From Paracoccaceae bacterium (GTDB lineage: Bacteria > Pseudomonadota > Alphaproteobacteria > Rhodobacterales > Rhodobacteraceae): a stretch of 64,000 nucleotides of DNA. Under the pieces are notes generated by a model, which was not told the origin of the DNA, made no database searches, and saw only the letters and a list, made by a program, of their open reading frames with translations. The DNA is taken from contig JANSYP010000001.1 in assembly GCA_024742405.1 (NCBI GenBank), positions 1,116,001 to 1,180,000 on the forward strand. Direction: 5' to 3'. Both the position numbers and the translations under genes were made by a program. Within the stretch, counting starts at the first letter, position 1. The number at the start of each line of letters is the position of its first letter. This document shows positions 27,120 through 35,976 of this stretch, piece by piece.

Positions 27120-27935
27120 ATGTTCCACCAACCATTATCGGTCGAGACGCATCCTGCCGAGCGAACACGCCCGTCCCGGGGCGTCCGCGTCGCGACCTTC
27201 GCCTATGGCGCCGCCGCCTATCTTCTCTTTCTCGTCGTGTTTGCCTACATGGCGGGCTTTCTTCTCAGCATGATAGTGCCAAAGGCGATCAACGATGCGA
27301 GCGCGTTCGGTGCGACGCCCTTCGGGATCGCGATCATCGTAAACTTCGCCCTTATTGCGCTCTTTGGGCGCCTACACAGCCTGCTCGCGCGCAACTGGGC
27401 GAAGCGTCGCTTGTGGCGCATCATGCCCCGGGCTGCCGAACGCAGCACGTTCGTCGTCCAGTCGAGTCTTTGCCTTGCGCTCGCAATGTGGCAGTGGCGA
27501 CCGTTGACCGAGACCATCTGGCATGTCGATGGCGCCCTCGCGCTGGCGGCCTACGGCGTCTTCGCCATCGGCGTCACAGTTGTTTTGTGGTCTACTTTCC
27601 TCATCGATCATTTCGAACTGTTCGGGCTGCGTCAGATCTGGTGCTATCTTCGTGGCTTGGCGATGATCGAGCCGCAGTTCCGGACGCCGTCGCTCTACCG
27701 CATCGTCCGTCATCCGATGCAGCTCGGAATCGTGATCCTGCTGTTCGCGACCCCGCACATGACCCTGGGCCACTTGCTCTTCGCCGGGTCGATGACAGGG
27801 TACATATTCGCGGGGCTCTACTTCGAGGAGCGCGCACTGCTAAGCAAATTCGGCCCAAGATACTTAGCCTACCAGCAGTCCGTTCCGAAACTGTTTCCCA
27901 ATCCGCGACGGCTATGGGTGAAACACGCCTCGTGA
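27120..27935 (+). CDS. MddA/NnrU-like membrane methyltransferase
   Basis: A 271-residue polytopic protein of the isoprenylcysteine-methyltransferase-like superfamily. The C-terminal half carries HFELFGLRQIWCYLRG, FRTPSLYRIVRHPMQLGIVI (the conserved RHP), and FEERALLSKFG..YLAYQQ. The order of motifs and helices is close to what I recall of MddA, which methylates methanethiol to dimethyl sulfide. At least six hydrophobic helices. Start chosen at ATG 27120; GTG/ATG further upstream (27063) would add a non-membrane leader. It stands alone, divergent from the globin operon. NnrU-type function cannot be excluded. Confidence 0.75.
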   Translation: MFHQPLSVETHPAERTRPSRGVRVATFAYGAAAYLLFLVVFAYMAGFLLSMIVPKAINDASAFGATPFGIAIIVNFALIALFGRLHSLLARNWAKRRLWRIMPRAAERSTFVVQSSLCLALAMWQWRPLTETIWHVDGALALAAYGVFAIGVTVVLWSTFLIDHFELFGLRQIWCYLRGLAMIEPQFRTPSLYRIVRHPMQLGIVILLFATPHMTLGHLLFAGSMTGYIFAGLYFEERALLSKFGPRYLAYQQSVPKLFPNPRRLWVKHAS

Positions 27936-28119
27936 CCCGCAGACCGGTACGTGGTGCTTTGGATCGGGCGCGACTACCTCGCGTGCACACGATCCGACCG
28001 CCGCTCCTGTGTGGCGAACGCCACCCAATCCGCTTTGACCGCGACTTGGAGTAGAGCGGCGAAACTATGGTCTCGGTTCCAGTCAATTCGACGCGCACGA
28101 ATGACCGGATTGACGATCT

Positions 28120-28390
28120 GCGCTGCGTCGCAACATCAATCGTGCCGCATCTGCTTTTCGCATCTTCGCCAATTGTTTTGCTGCGACCGCACGCAGCGAG
28201 AATTTCCGAGATACGGATTGGGCTCTTGCTCAGCTTCCGCTGCTCTCAGCAGGAACGTCGGCACCCAGGACACGGATGTACCATGTTCGTTTGGTACGGC
28301 GAATGATCATAGCGTTGTCTTAAGTGGCGAACGGCCGGAGCTGCAGAGCCAGATCCAGGAGGCGTACTGCGCGGCCATTCGGCGGCTGTG
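28120..28390 (+). repeat. Dispersed degenerate intergenic repeat, longest copy
   Basis: The 5' part (to about 28215) aligns with 6985-7110 (minus) and 30340-30410; the 3' part aligns with 20150-20300 (minus). It is therefore the copy that links all others. Apart from it I see no gene in 27936-28810. Confidence 0.5.
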
Positions 28391-28810
28391 AGCCCAACCT
28401 GCTCATTCGTCAGGGCGCGGCTAACGGCTCCTTCGCAAGCCGAGAATTTTGGGCGGTTGGAGCAGGGTGATATCAGGCCCTACTCGGTCCGGCGCCGTCC
28501 ATCCGGGAAGTACTGGTCAGGCGCAGCGCATCGTCTGACCCTGTCACGCTACAGCGCAGCTCGCCAGAGCCGCTGCTTGCGGCTCTTGCCCGAAACAACC
28601 TTGCGGCGGCGGCTTCCCAGACAGATACGGGCCCGCGCATGCCCCGCACTTTTCTTGAGCATTCCAGTCAGAGCCAACTAGGCTTGCGCGTTGCTTGTTC
28701 CATGCACCAATTCTCGATCTTTCTTTGAACCGTTCCCTGCGCTCGGACGACCTATGAGCAATCCGGCCTGCTGGTCGATCCGCAAACACGAACACGAGAG
28801 GGTAACGAAC

Positions 28811-30157
28811 ATGACAACGACATTGAACGATATGATCCAGGGCGGCAGCGCGTTTGGCGACATGTTTGCGCCGTTCACTCCGAACCAATCCCGCATGAAG
28901 AATGTACCGATAGACTGGTCAAAAGACCCCTACACCCTCGTTGGCGCGCAACGGTTTGCATTGGCCATCGAACAAGCGAGGCACATCATGTCGCGGGCAC
29001 CATGGCAGCAATACAGTTCCAATCCGGAATTGGAACAAGCAGCCGCCGAACGACAGCTCAAGCAACAGATCGCCGCCGCGCTGGATCAAGGGTTTGTTCT
29101 GCACGACCCGTGTTTCCCCGAGTTTTGCCGATTGGATAAGCACAATCAATTTGGTTTGGTGAACCCCGATAACCTTTACTTCTTGGCCAGCATAGAGACA
29201 CCCGGAACATATGTGATCTACGGCAAACGTGGAACCAGCGCTGATCTACAGATCCAAGTTGGCGCAGGCGAACCGGGCTTCGACGTAAACCTCACGAGCC
29301 CAATACCCGTGAGCGAGCTAGACTTGGCGGCTTTATCGACCAAGCCGAACGGCGAATTCACCATTATCATCAGTGACACCAAGCCCTGCGACCTCAAGCG
29401 CGGTGAGAACTGGCTTTGCAACACCAAAGAGCAGTTGTGCGCAAACAGCGTCTTAATCAGAGAAAGCCTGATGGACTGGGACACAGAAACCGGCGGGACG
29501 TGGCGGATAGAGCGCCTTGACACGGTGGGTCAAGCCAATCCACTGCCGACCCCAGGGCTTGTTGACCTGCAATATGAACGTGCGGCGCATTATTTGACGG
29601 GCTCCACGAAGGGCTGGATAAAATTCGTCGAGCAGCTCAGGGTCAATTTACCCGCCAACCGTATGAGTCCGCCGCGCGAAACCGGGCAAGGCCTGCCAGG
29701 GCAATTCAACTCCGCCGGTCATTTCCAGATGAACAAGCAAACGGCTGTCATCATCACAGTCGAGGAATCGGACGCACGGTATCAGGGTATTCAAGTCGGT
29801 GATCTTTGGTTCAATGCACTTGATTTTCGTCGCCGGCAAACAAGCCTGACGACCAAACAAGCGTATCAAAGCCAGGACGGCAAGTATCGCTTTGTCATCA
29901 GCGTGGAAGACCCCGGCTTTGAAAACTGGTTAGATCCAGCCGGCGCCTCTACAGCCTTTGCTTTCATGCGTTGGCAAGGCGTACCTCAGTGCGCCGGGGA
30001 AGAACCAAAACCCCCAAGAGCTCCTGAAACGCGAGTCTTGTCGTTTGATTGCCTTACCGAAGCGCTGAAATGCGAACCTGATTTCTCGCCAGAACAACGA
30101 AGAAAACAACTCGCCGCCCGGCACGAGAGCGCCCTTAATATGCCACGAGGGTTCTAG
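28811..30157 (+). CDS. DUF1214-like protein
   Basis: A 448-residue soluble protein. Start at ATG 28811 (MTTTLNDMIQGG) with GAGAGG about 10 bases upstream; no signal peptide. The core NPDNLYFLASIETPGTYVIY-GKRGT, GEFTIIISDTKP, and VLIRESLMDWDTETGGTWRI resembles DUF1214-type proteins, whose function is not settled. The C-terminal third contains FNALDFRRRQTSLTTKQAY and a conserved-looking GKYRFVISVEDPG..NWLD segment. Its GC content appears lower than the core genes. It is monocistronic between two repeat copies. Confidence 0.65.
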   Translation: MTTTLNDMIQGGSAFGDMFAPFTPNQSRMKNVPIDWSKDPYTLVGAQRFALAIEQARHIMSRAPWQQYSSNPELEQAAAERQLKQQIAAALDQGFVLHDPCFPEFCRLDKHNQFGLVNPDNLYFLASIETPGTYVIYGKRGTSADLQIQVGAGEPGFDVNLTSPIPVSELDLAALSTKPNGEFTIIISDTKPCDLKRGENWLCNTKEQLCANSVLIRESLMDWDTETGGTWRIERLDTVGQANPLPTPGLVDLQYERAAHYLTGSTKGWIKFVEQLRVNLPANRMSPPRETGQGLPGQFNSAGHFQMNKQTAVIITVEESDARYQGIQVGDLWFNALDFRRRQTSLTTKQAYQSQDGKYRFVISVEDPGFENWLDPAGASTAFAFMRWQGVPQCAGEEPKPPRAPETRVLSFDCLTEALKCEPDFSPEQRRKQLAARHESALNMPRGF

Positions 30158-30239
30158 GTTTCTTCAGAGACGATCGAGCTGGGTTCGCCAAAACCTTACG
30201 AACTTGGCTGAATATGGTTCTTAGTCTAGTGCTTTGCGG

Positions 30240-30420
30240 ATATTCGGTGAGTGTCCGCGACCTGATCCTTGTCACTTTAAACTTCGCTGCGCCGTCTACG
30301 AATGGCAGTTAACTCCGCTGCCTAGCGGCGAAGGGCACTACGCAGGTGCGGCAACTTTCGTGCTGCGCGCGCACGCAGCGCGAAATCTCAAGGTACAGAT
30401 TGCGCTCACTACAGACGTCG
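30240..30420 (+). repeat. Dispersed degenerate intergenic repeat, copy upstream of short integrase
   Basis: Contains GCACGCAGCGCGAAATC and AAGGTACAGATTGCGCTCA, aligning with 28185-28215 and with the minus strand of 6995-7055. It fills most of the 350-base gap between the DUF1214-like gene and the integrase; no gene is seen. Confidence 0.5.
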
Positions 30421-30505
30421 AAAGCGCTGCGGTATTCTGTGATGTGATGCCTGGTCAACGTCCGGTTGTCGTTGTGGAAGGGCATGGCGGATCGGAGGAT
30501 CCGTC

Positions 30506-31138
30506 ATGGAAACACCAGACTTACGTGCCATTCGCGCCCTTCACCCAGCATGGAACAAAGGTCGCATCTTCGGTCCGAAGCGACCGCTGAAACCGAAACA
30601 CGTTTGGGCTATTCGAGTTCGGCTTGAACTGGCCGAGAACCATCGCGACCTAGCCTCGTTCAACATGGCGATCGACAGCAAGCTCCGTGGCTGTGATCTG
30701 ATGAGAATGAAGGTCGTGGACGTCTTGGCATCAGGTCAAATCAAGGAACGGGCGTCTGTCTTGCAGAGCAAGACGCAGAAACCTGTGCGGTTCGAGATAT
30801 CTGAGGGAACCCGAGCTTCCCTAGAGAAATGGATGGCAGATGAACTCATGGTCGGATCAGAGTATCTGTGGCCGGGTCGATTTCATGAGCGCCTGCACAT
30901 CTCAACTCGCCAGTACGCTAGGATCGTCCACGACTGGGTCACCTCAACAGGTTTGGAAGCGAGCGCCTTCGGAACGTATTCAATGCGACGCACGAAAGTG
31001 ACGCAGATATACAAGAAGACGAGCAACCTCCGAACTGTACAGCTTCTTCGAGGCCACACTAAGATGGACAGCACAGTCCTATGTCTTGGTGTCCAGTTGG
31101 AGGATGCATGGGCGATCGCAGAGGCCATTGACATTTGA
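30506..31138 (+). CDS. Short tyrosine recombinase with altered catalytic residues
   Basis: A 210-residue integrase-like protein lacking the usual arm-binding domain. It reads METPDLRAIRALHPAWNKGR, then NMAIDSKLRGCDLMRMKVVD (the first catalytic Arg in LRGCDL), and FGTYSMRRTKVTQIYKKT (HxxR region), LLRGHTK and STVLCLGVQLEDAW. Compared with the sister copy at 35977 the HxxR histidine is Tyr, and the nucleophile Tyr of LYLGV is Cys (TGT at about 31076). It is therefore probably inactive as a strand-transferase although the frame is intact. A strong hairpin follows the stop. Confidence 0.8.
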   Translation: METPDLRAIRALHPAWNKGRIFGPKRPLKPKHVWAIRVRLELAENHRDLASFNMAIDSKLRGCDLMRMKVVDVLASGQIKERASVLQSKTQKPVRFEISEGTRASLEKWMADELMVGSEYLWPGRFHERLHISTRQYARIVHDWVTSTGLEASAFGTYSMRRTKVTQIYKKTSNLRTVQLLRGHTKMDSTVLCLGVQLEDAWAIAEAIDI

Positions 31139-31145
31139 CGCAGCC

Positions 31146-31167
31146 GGGCCGCCCTCGTGGGCGGCCC
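31146..31167 (+). terminator. Hairpin after the short integrase
   Basis: GGGCCGCCC and GGGCGGCCC form a 9-bp stem with loop TCGT, eight bases after the stop. The same hairpin, slightly eroded, follows the second integrase copy at 36613-36634. Confidence 0.7.
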
Positions 31168-31289
31168 TTCGCCTAACTTGGCTAAAGCCTTCTGATGCTG
31201 CGCTGCTGTTCGCTGGGCCTGCCATTCGTCGCGGCGGAAGTGAATGTTTGCTGACATCACCTTCCGCCGGCGGCTCTAAGCTTCTAACC

Positions 31290-31700
31290 TCAGGCTTGTT
31301 TAGCGATAAGGTTAAGCACATCGAGTGCTTCCTGCGCTCTCCCGTGTGGCACAAACAGATGGTCGTGATAGAACCCTGACACCGGGTTTATCCCCATATT
31401 CTGCTTCGCGAGCTCCGCTGTAATTCGGGCGAGGAAGCCAACGGCATCAAGCGACGAGTGGATGTTCAAAGTAATCATGCGGCATGGGAACTCATATGCG
31501 AGTCCACTTGCCTCTGCCTCTGCCTCTTCCTTGAGAAGGACGAGCGTGATCCCCTCCGCTTCCTCGAAGATCATCTTGGGACGAACGCCGCTTGGCACAA
31601 CTCCATCGGCAATCGTTGAAAATACAAATAGACCGCTGACAAGTTCAGCTGACATTGAACGGAGTAGCTCTTCCACGTTCGTCTCACCAGCCATATGCAT
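31290..31700 (-). CDS. ACT-domain protein
   Basis: About 136 residues from ATG 31700 (MHMAGETNVEELLRS; ATG 31694 also possible). MIFEEAEGITLVLLKEEAEA and CRMITLNIHSSLDAVGFLAR with NPVSGFYHDHLFVP match a conserved stand-alone ACT family (COG3602 as I recall). ACT domains bind amino acids and regulate metabolic enzymes. It lies about 230 bases from a disrupted TyrA-like gene on the same strand, which is notable because ACT domains often regulate prephenate enzymes. Confidence 0.75.
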   Translation of the reverse strand: MHMAGETNVEELLRSMSAELVSGLFVFSTIADGVVPSGVRPKMIFEEAEGITLVLLKEEAEAEASGLAYEFPCRMITLNIHSSLDAVGFLARITAELAKQNMGINPVSGFYHDHLFVPHGRAQEALDVLNLIAKQA

Positions 31701-31928
31701 CTTCCTATTGAAGCGGTAGAATTGGCTCTGAGTAGGAGTGCGACGGCAAAGCTGCAACCATTCTTGAGGGCAATCATTCGAGCGGTGAGCGGCTCATAGC
31801 GGTCACTCGAAGGGGCAGCGAATTGCTGCGATTGCAGCCCGCATTGCCGACACTCGCTGCGTGCGCGAAGCCAAGAGCTGACTTAACGAGCGAAGTGCGG
31901 ACCGAAGCCGACCTTGCATGTTGCTCCA

Positions 31929-32798
31929 TCAATGACTGCTTTCGTTGCGTGACGTTGTCGTAGAGGCTGCTTCCAGCTCGACACTCAAACTGGCCGCTAA
32001 ATCGAAAAACTGTCGTCGCACGGTCTCAGCGTAGGGATTGGCCTTCTCAATCGCTTCAAATACTTCAGGTGCATCGTGCTGAACCATGGAGATCGCCTCG
32101 GACAACAAGTCAAAGCTCTTCGTTGTCATCCGCGTTGGCAAAGGCCCCATTTTAAGTAGCGCTTTGGCGATGAGGTGCGTGAGTCCTTGGACAACAGCAG
32201 CTTCTTTGTCATGGAGTTCTGGTGTCGTCATATTGACAGTCAATCCGAGAGACTTTCGCAAAAATGCTGCTATCCGCGCGTGCCGTTTCCCCTGTATGGG
32301 ACAGACCGCAACTTTTAATCCCTCAATTCCTTTCCTAGCACTCTGTGGACAGAACAACGGGTGAGTTGCGACGATGTCTACGTAGTTCGGTACCAGCCGT
32401 CGCATGATTTCGGACGGAATTACTTTGACCGAACCGATATCGACAACCAGCGCGCCAGGTCTACAAGCACAAGCGATCTTGCTGACAACCTGCTCAAAGG
32501 ACGACACTGGTGCCGCGATAAGGATCACATCAGCCTGCGACACTTAATGCAACGATGAGAGAGTCACCCCGAGTTTCTGGGCGACCTTGGCAACGTCCGG
32601 GGACGGATCGTAGGCCGATGTTTCGAAGTGCTTACCTAGATGAAGGGCAGCAAGTTGTCCGAAAGCACCAAATCCCACGATGCCTAGAGACGTGTGTTGA
32701 TTTCTATTGTTGTTGTTCAATTTCTCGACCTTCGAATTTGCCGCCCGGCATAAGGTCGTCTTTATGGTGACCGCTGTCAGGGGGCAGCGGAAAACCAA
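31929..32798 (-). pseudogene. Prephenate dehydrogenase-like (TyrA) gene with internal TAA
   Basis: One frame with a TAA at 32546-32544. Before it: a Rossmann NAD site (SLGIVGFGAFGQLAALHLGK) and YDPSPDVAKVAQKLGV. After it: VSQADVILIAAPVSSFEQVV, VVDIGSVKVIPSEIM, ATHPLFCPQSARKGIEGLKV and a helical C-terminal domain with HLIAKALLKMGPLP. The order is that of TyrA/arogenate dehydrogenases without ACT domain. GAA to TAA would explain the break. The second half could be translated from its GTG but lacks the nucleotide site. Exact N-terminus uncertain. Confidence 0.72.
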
Positions 32799-33125
32799 TG
32801 ATGAATGACCCGCAGCTATCGAAGCTGAGGATAATAGTCCTGTGATCGGGAACAGGATTTCATCATGTGGTTAGACGTAAAGCACCAAAGAGAGCAAAGT
32901 CAACGACTGCCGCAAACCGGCCATCAGCTGCCGCGCAAAAGATCGGCAAGTTGGGCTCAGAGCTATCATCGGCGCGTTTGAAGCATCAAAGCTATAACTA
33001 TATGATCGATTTTTTCAGACGGCCCAATCCTGCCGTTAGACGATGGCTGTCATAGCTACAGTACAGCCCGTTAGACCGGACTTTCGCCACATCTTATACG
33101 CTCGACAGGAGGCCAATCATAGTTC

Positions 33126-33141
33126 ATGACTGATCAGTCAT
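33126..33141. promoter_or_regulatory. Perfect 16-bp palindrome, operator-like
   Basis: ATGACTGATCAGTCAT is fully self-complementary, about 35 bases upstream of the small secreted gene at 33176. Its shape resembles TetR-family operators. No regulator gene of that family is seen next to it. The rest of 32799-33175 holds no convincing gene. Confidence 0.4.
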
Positions 33142-33175
33142 TTGTGAAAAATTCCATTAAAGTTGAAAGATTAAG

Positions 33176-33331
33176 ATGAACTTGGTCGCGCTATCCATCG
33201 CCATTGTCGGCACCCTTTTTGTCTCGATAGTTCCCGCAGACGCTCATGGGGGTGGCTGCCGGAAATCGTCTCCGCCAGGTCAGTGCTGCCATGCGGATAA
33301 TAGCAACGGTGGGCGAGTTCACTGCCACTGA
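33176..33331 (+). CDS. Small secreted Cys/His-rich protein
   Basis: Fifty-one residues: a signal peptide (MNLVALSIAIVGTLFVSIVP-ADA), then a short mature part with GGGCRKSSPPGQCCHADNSN and ending RVHCH. This matches the tail pattern of small YHYH-type exported proteins (CH..D...GG..HCH), which suggests a metal site. ATG 33176 has a modest upstream purine stretch (gaaagattaag). Too short to have been picked as a long ORF, but signal peptide and Cys/His pattern support it. Confidence 0.55.
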   Translation: MNLVALSIAIVGTLFVSIVPADAHGGGCRKSSPPGQCCHADNSNGGRVHCH

Positions 33332-33379
33332 CTTGGGTGGGTTGGAGTTTCTTCCGGTAGCATTGGCTTTTGCTGCAGT

Positions 33380-33475
33380 TGCCTTAGCCGGCAGGGACGG
33401 CCAGTCCCGCCCTTCAAAAAAGTAGCCTCGATGCTGCGCTGCGGCCCGTTGAACCAGCCATTCGCTGCAAGCGCG
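33380..33475 (+). repeat. Solo 3' end of the short-integrase module
   Basis: The sequence from a hairpin remnant (GGGACGGCCAGTCCCGCCC) through GATGCTGCGCTGC to CAGCCATTCGCTGC matches the tail behind the integrase at 31146-31235 and behind the second copy at 36613-36705, but no integrase precedes it. The gap 33332-33694 otherwise contains no gene. Confidence 0.45.
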
Positions 33476-33694
33476 AAATCAAGGTTAGGTTGAACGCACC
33501 TAGTGCGGGACGGCGCCTATGTTCGCTGTGTCTGCGAGCATCTTTTGAGGCGTCAATGCCCGTCGAGCGGACAAGTTCGCCGTTCGCAAGCTCAGTGTGC
33601 ACTACCGCATCCGAGCGGTTGCGGCGCTTGCGCGATCACTGGGGACTTGCTCTGGCAACTGCCCTGGCCAGATGGCATGAGGTGTGGGTTAGGA

Positions 33695-34840
33695 ATGGAA
33701 GGACCGATCGTGCCAGCGCTCAGACCAGATATCGACCCGGACGGGCTTTTGGAATTCTCGGTCGTATTCACCGACCGGTCGCTGAACCATATGAGTGCGG
33801 CGTTTCAACAGGTGATGCGCGACATCTCCGCTTCCCTTCGTAAAGTCTACAGCGCCGATGCCATGGCCGTGATCCCCGGCGGCGGCACCTATGCAATGGA
33901 GGCTGTGGCCCGGCAATTTGCCGAAGGCGAGAATGTCATGGTGATCCGGAACGGCTATTTTTCCTACCGCTGGAGCCAGATTTTTGAAGCCGGCAATTTG
34001 CCGAACACGGAAACGGTGATGATGGCGTGCCGGGTGGGCAATGCGCCCAAGTCACCGTTTGCGCCCCCACCCGTTGAGGAGGTTCTGGAGAAGATCGCAG
34101 CAGAGCAACCTGCCGTTGTCTTTGCCCCGCATGTGGAAACCTCGTCCGGGATCATCTTGCCCGACGACTACATTGCACGGGTTGCGGAGGCTGTGCATGC
34201 GGTGGGCGGCCTGTTTGTGCTTGATTGCATCGCCTCAGGCTGCATCTGGGTCGATATGAAGGCGCTTGGCGTCGATGTTCTCATCTCGGCGCCGCAGAAG
34301 GGCTGGTCGGCCTCGCCCTCGGCGGGGCTTGTGATGCTGTCCAAGCGGGGTTTGGAGCGTGCGAGGGCGCGGCACTCGTCGAGCTATGCGGTGGATCTGG
34401 GCAAGTGGCTGTCGATCATGGAAGCCTATGAGAACGGTGGCCATGCGTACCATGCCACCATGCCCACCGATGCCTTGCGTGGCTTTCGCGATGCGATGCA
34501 GGAGACCGAACGCCTCGGCTTTGAGAACATGCAGGCGGCGCAATGGGATCAGGGGCGGAAGATTCGGGCAGCTTTAGCAGAAAAGGGATATCAGTCGGTT
34601 GCCGCCAAAGCATTCGAAGCGCCCGGTGTTGTTGTGGCTTTCACGGATGATCCGGACTTGCAAATGGGGAAGCCCTTCGCCGCGCAGGGGCTACAGATCG
34701 CTGCGGGCGTGCCGCTGATGGTGGGCGAGGGCGAGAGTTACCGCAGTTTCCGGATCGGGCTGTTCGGCCTCGACAAGCTGCGCGACGTCGATGCGAGCGT
34801 CGCGCGGTTCCGGTCGGCGCTTGATCTTGTTGCGGTTTAA
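33695..34840 (+). CDS. Class V-fold aminotransferase
   Basis: A 381-residue PLP enzyme of the alanine-glyoxylate/phosphonate-type aminotransferase group. MAVIPGGGTYAMEAVARQFA binds phosphate, APHVETSSGIILPDDY and FVLDCIASGCIWVDMKALGV carry the PLP-contacting Asp, and ISAPQKGWSASPSAGLVMLS holds the Schiff-base lysine (PQKGW). C-terminal FRIGLFGLDKLRDV is typical. Start at ATG 33695 (MEGPIVPALRPDIDPDG) because the frame upstream encodes only decayed sequence; ATG 33677 is possible. Substrate not determinable. Confidence 0.85.
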   Translation: MEGPIVPALRPDIDPDGLLEFSVVFTDRSLNHMSAAFQQVMRDISASLRKVYSADAMAVIPGGGTYAMEAVARQFAEGENVMVIRNGYFSYRWSQIFEAGNLPNTETVMMACRVGNAPKSPFAPPPVEEVLEKIAAEQPAVVFAPHVETSSGIILPDDYIARVAEAVHAVGGLFVLDCIASGCIWVDMKALGVDVLISAPQKGWSASPSAGLVMLSKRGLERARARHSSSYAVDLGKWLSIMEAYENGGHAYHATMPTDALRGFRDAMQETERLGFENMQAAQWDQGRKIRAALAEKGYQSVAAKAFEAPGVVVAFTDDPDLQMGKPFAAQGLQIAAGVPLMVGEGESYRSFRIGLFGLDKLRDVDASVARFRSALDLVAV

Positions 34841-35075
34841 GCTCGGCGCTTGAAGGAATTGAGATTGGTGGTGGGCGCTTGAGTAGTGGGGGTTCTAGGA
34901 CCGTCAAAGTCGGCTTGGCGGACAAGGCGGGCGTTATAAAGTATGCTGTTTTCAACGGCTAGGTTTGCGAGTGCCCTAATGCGGGTTCACTGTTCGACCA
35001 GCGGAGCCTTGGTACTAAGGCTGAGGCCCAATATCTGTCTTCAGTTCGGTTATTTTGTCAAAGCACGAGCGAACA

Positions 35076-35765
35076 ATGGCATTAGAGGAAGCGCATAGTA
35101 ACCAGACCGCCGAACCGAAAACTGTGTTGTGTTTCGGTGATTCATTGACTTGGGGATTCGATCCTCGCGGCGGAGCAAACCTTGCTCGTTACGGATTCAC
35201 TGAGCGATGGACTAGGCTGCTTCAAGCCGAACTAGGTTCGTCGTACCACGTGGTTGAAAACGGATTGAATGGTCGAACAACGGTTTTCGACGACCCTGTT
35301 ATAGGTGACATGAGCGGCCTCGCTCAGTTACCCATCGCTCTCAAATCGAACATGCCACTTGATCTTGTTGTAATTCTTCTGGGATCGAATGACGCGAAGA
35401 CCCGATTTGGAGTGAATGGTGACGAGATTGCCCGTGGTTTAAGCCGCCTTTTGGAAGTTGTTTTCAAATCGGATTTTGGCCCCGATGGGAAAGCCCCATC
35501 TACTCTTGTGCTCGTGCCACCAGAAATGGGCGAGGTTAGCGGAACGTGGTTGGAACCTATGTTCGATCCGGTACATAGCCGAAAAGGTCTTCAAAGGCTT
35601 CGCGAGACATTCCCTACAGTTGCCAGCGCGTTCGGTGCGCAAAGCTTCGACCTTAATCAGGTGGTCGGTCCCGGAGCAATAGATGGTATACATTTCGACC
35701 CGGGTTCATTGAAGCCAGTTGCAATTGCGCTTGCTCAGGTTATCCGTGACCTACTCCGCGACTAG
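35076..35765 (+). CDS. SGNH/GDSL-family hydrolase
   Basis: A 229-residue esterase-like protein. Block I is VLCFGDSLTWGFDP with the catalytic Ser, block II VVENGLNGRTT, block III VVILLGSNDAKTRFG, and block V DGIHFDPGSLKPVA with the Asp-x-x-His pair. No signal peptide, so it is probably cytoplasmic. Start taken at ATG 35076; a TTG at 35055 would extend it by seven residues. It is flanked by decayed integrase modules and stands alone. Confidence 0.85.
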   Translation: MALEEAHSNQTAEPKTVLCFGDSLTWGFDPRGGANLARYGFTERWTRLLQAELGSSYHVVENGLNGRTTVFDDPVIGDMSGLAQLPIALKSNMPLDLVVILLGSNDAKTRFGVNGDEIARGLSRLLEVVFKSDFGPDGKAPSTLVLVPPEMGEVSGTWLEPMFDPVHSRKGLQRLRETFPTVASAFGAQSFDLNQVVGPGAIDGIHFDPGSLKPVAIALAQVIRDLLRD

Positions 35766-35976
35766 AAAGCGTAGGCGTGCGACGAAATTTGTAGCCTAGT
35801 CTTAGTGTGACCCAAGCAATAGCTGTTTCAGCGCTGGCCGTGAGTTGGTTTTTTGTTTCTGTGTCGCAATTGGGCTCCACACCGGACCTCGGAGGGCCCG
35901 AAGCATCTCTTGATACGATGAGCTATCAACGTGGGTTTGTCGTTTTGGGAGGGCATGGCGGATTGGAGGATGAGTC

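Noticed and set aside
32867-33055. 62-codon ORF starting MVRRKAPKRAKSTTAA
   Set aside because: No ribosome binding site, no family, unusual composition; it lies in a decayed intergenic region.
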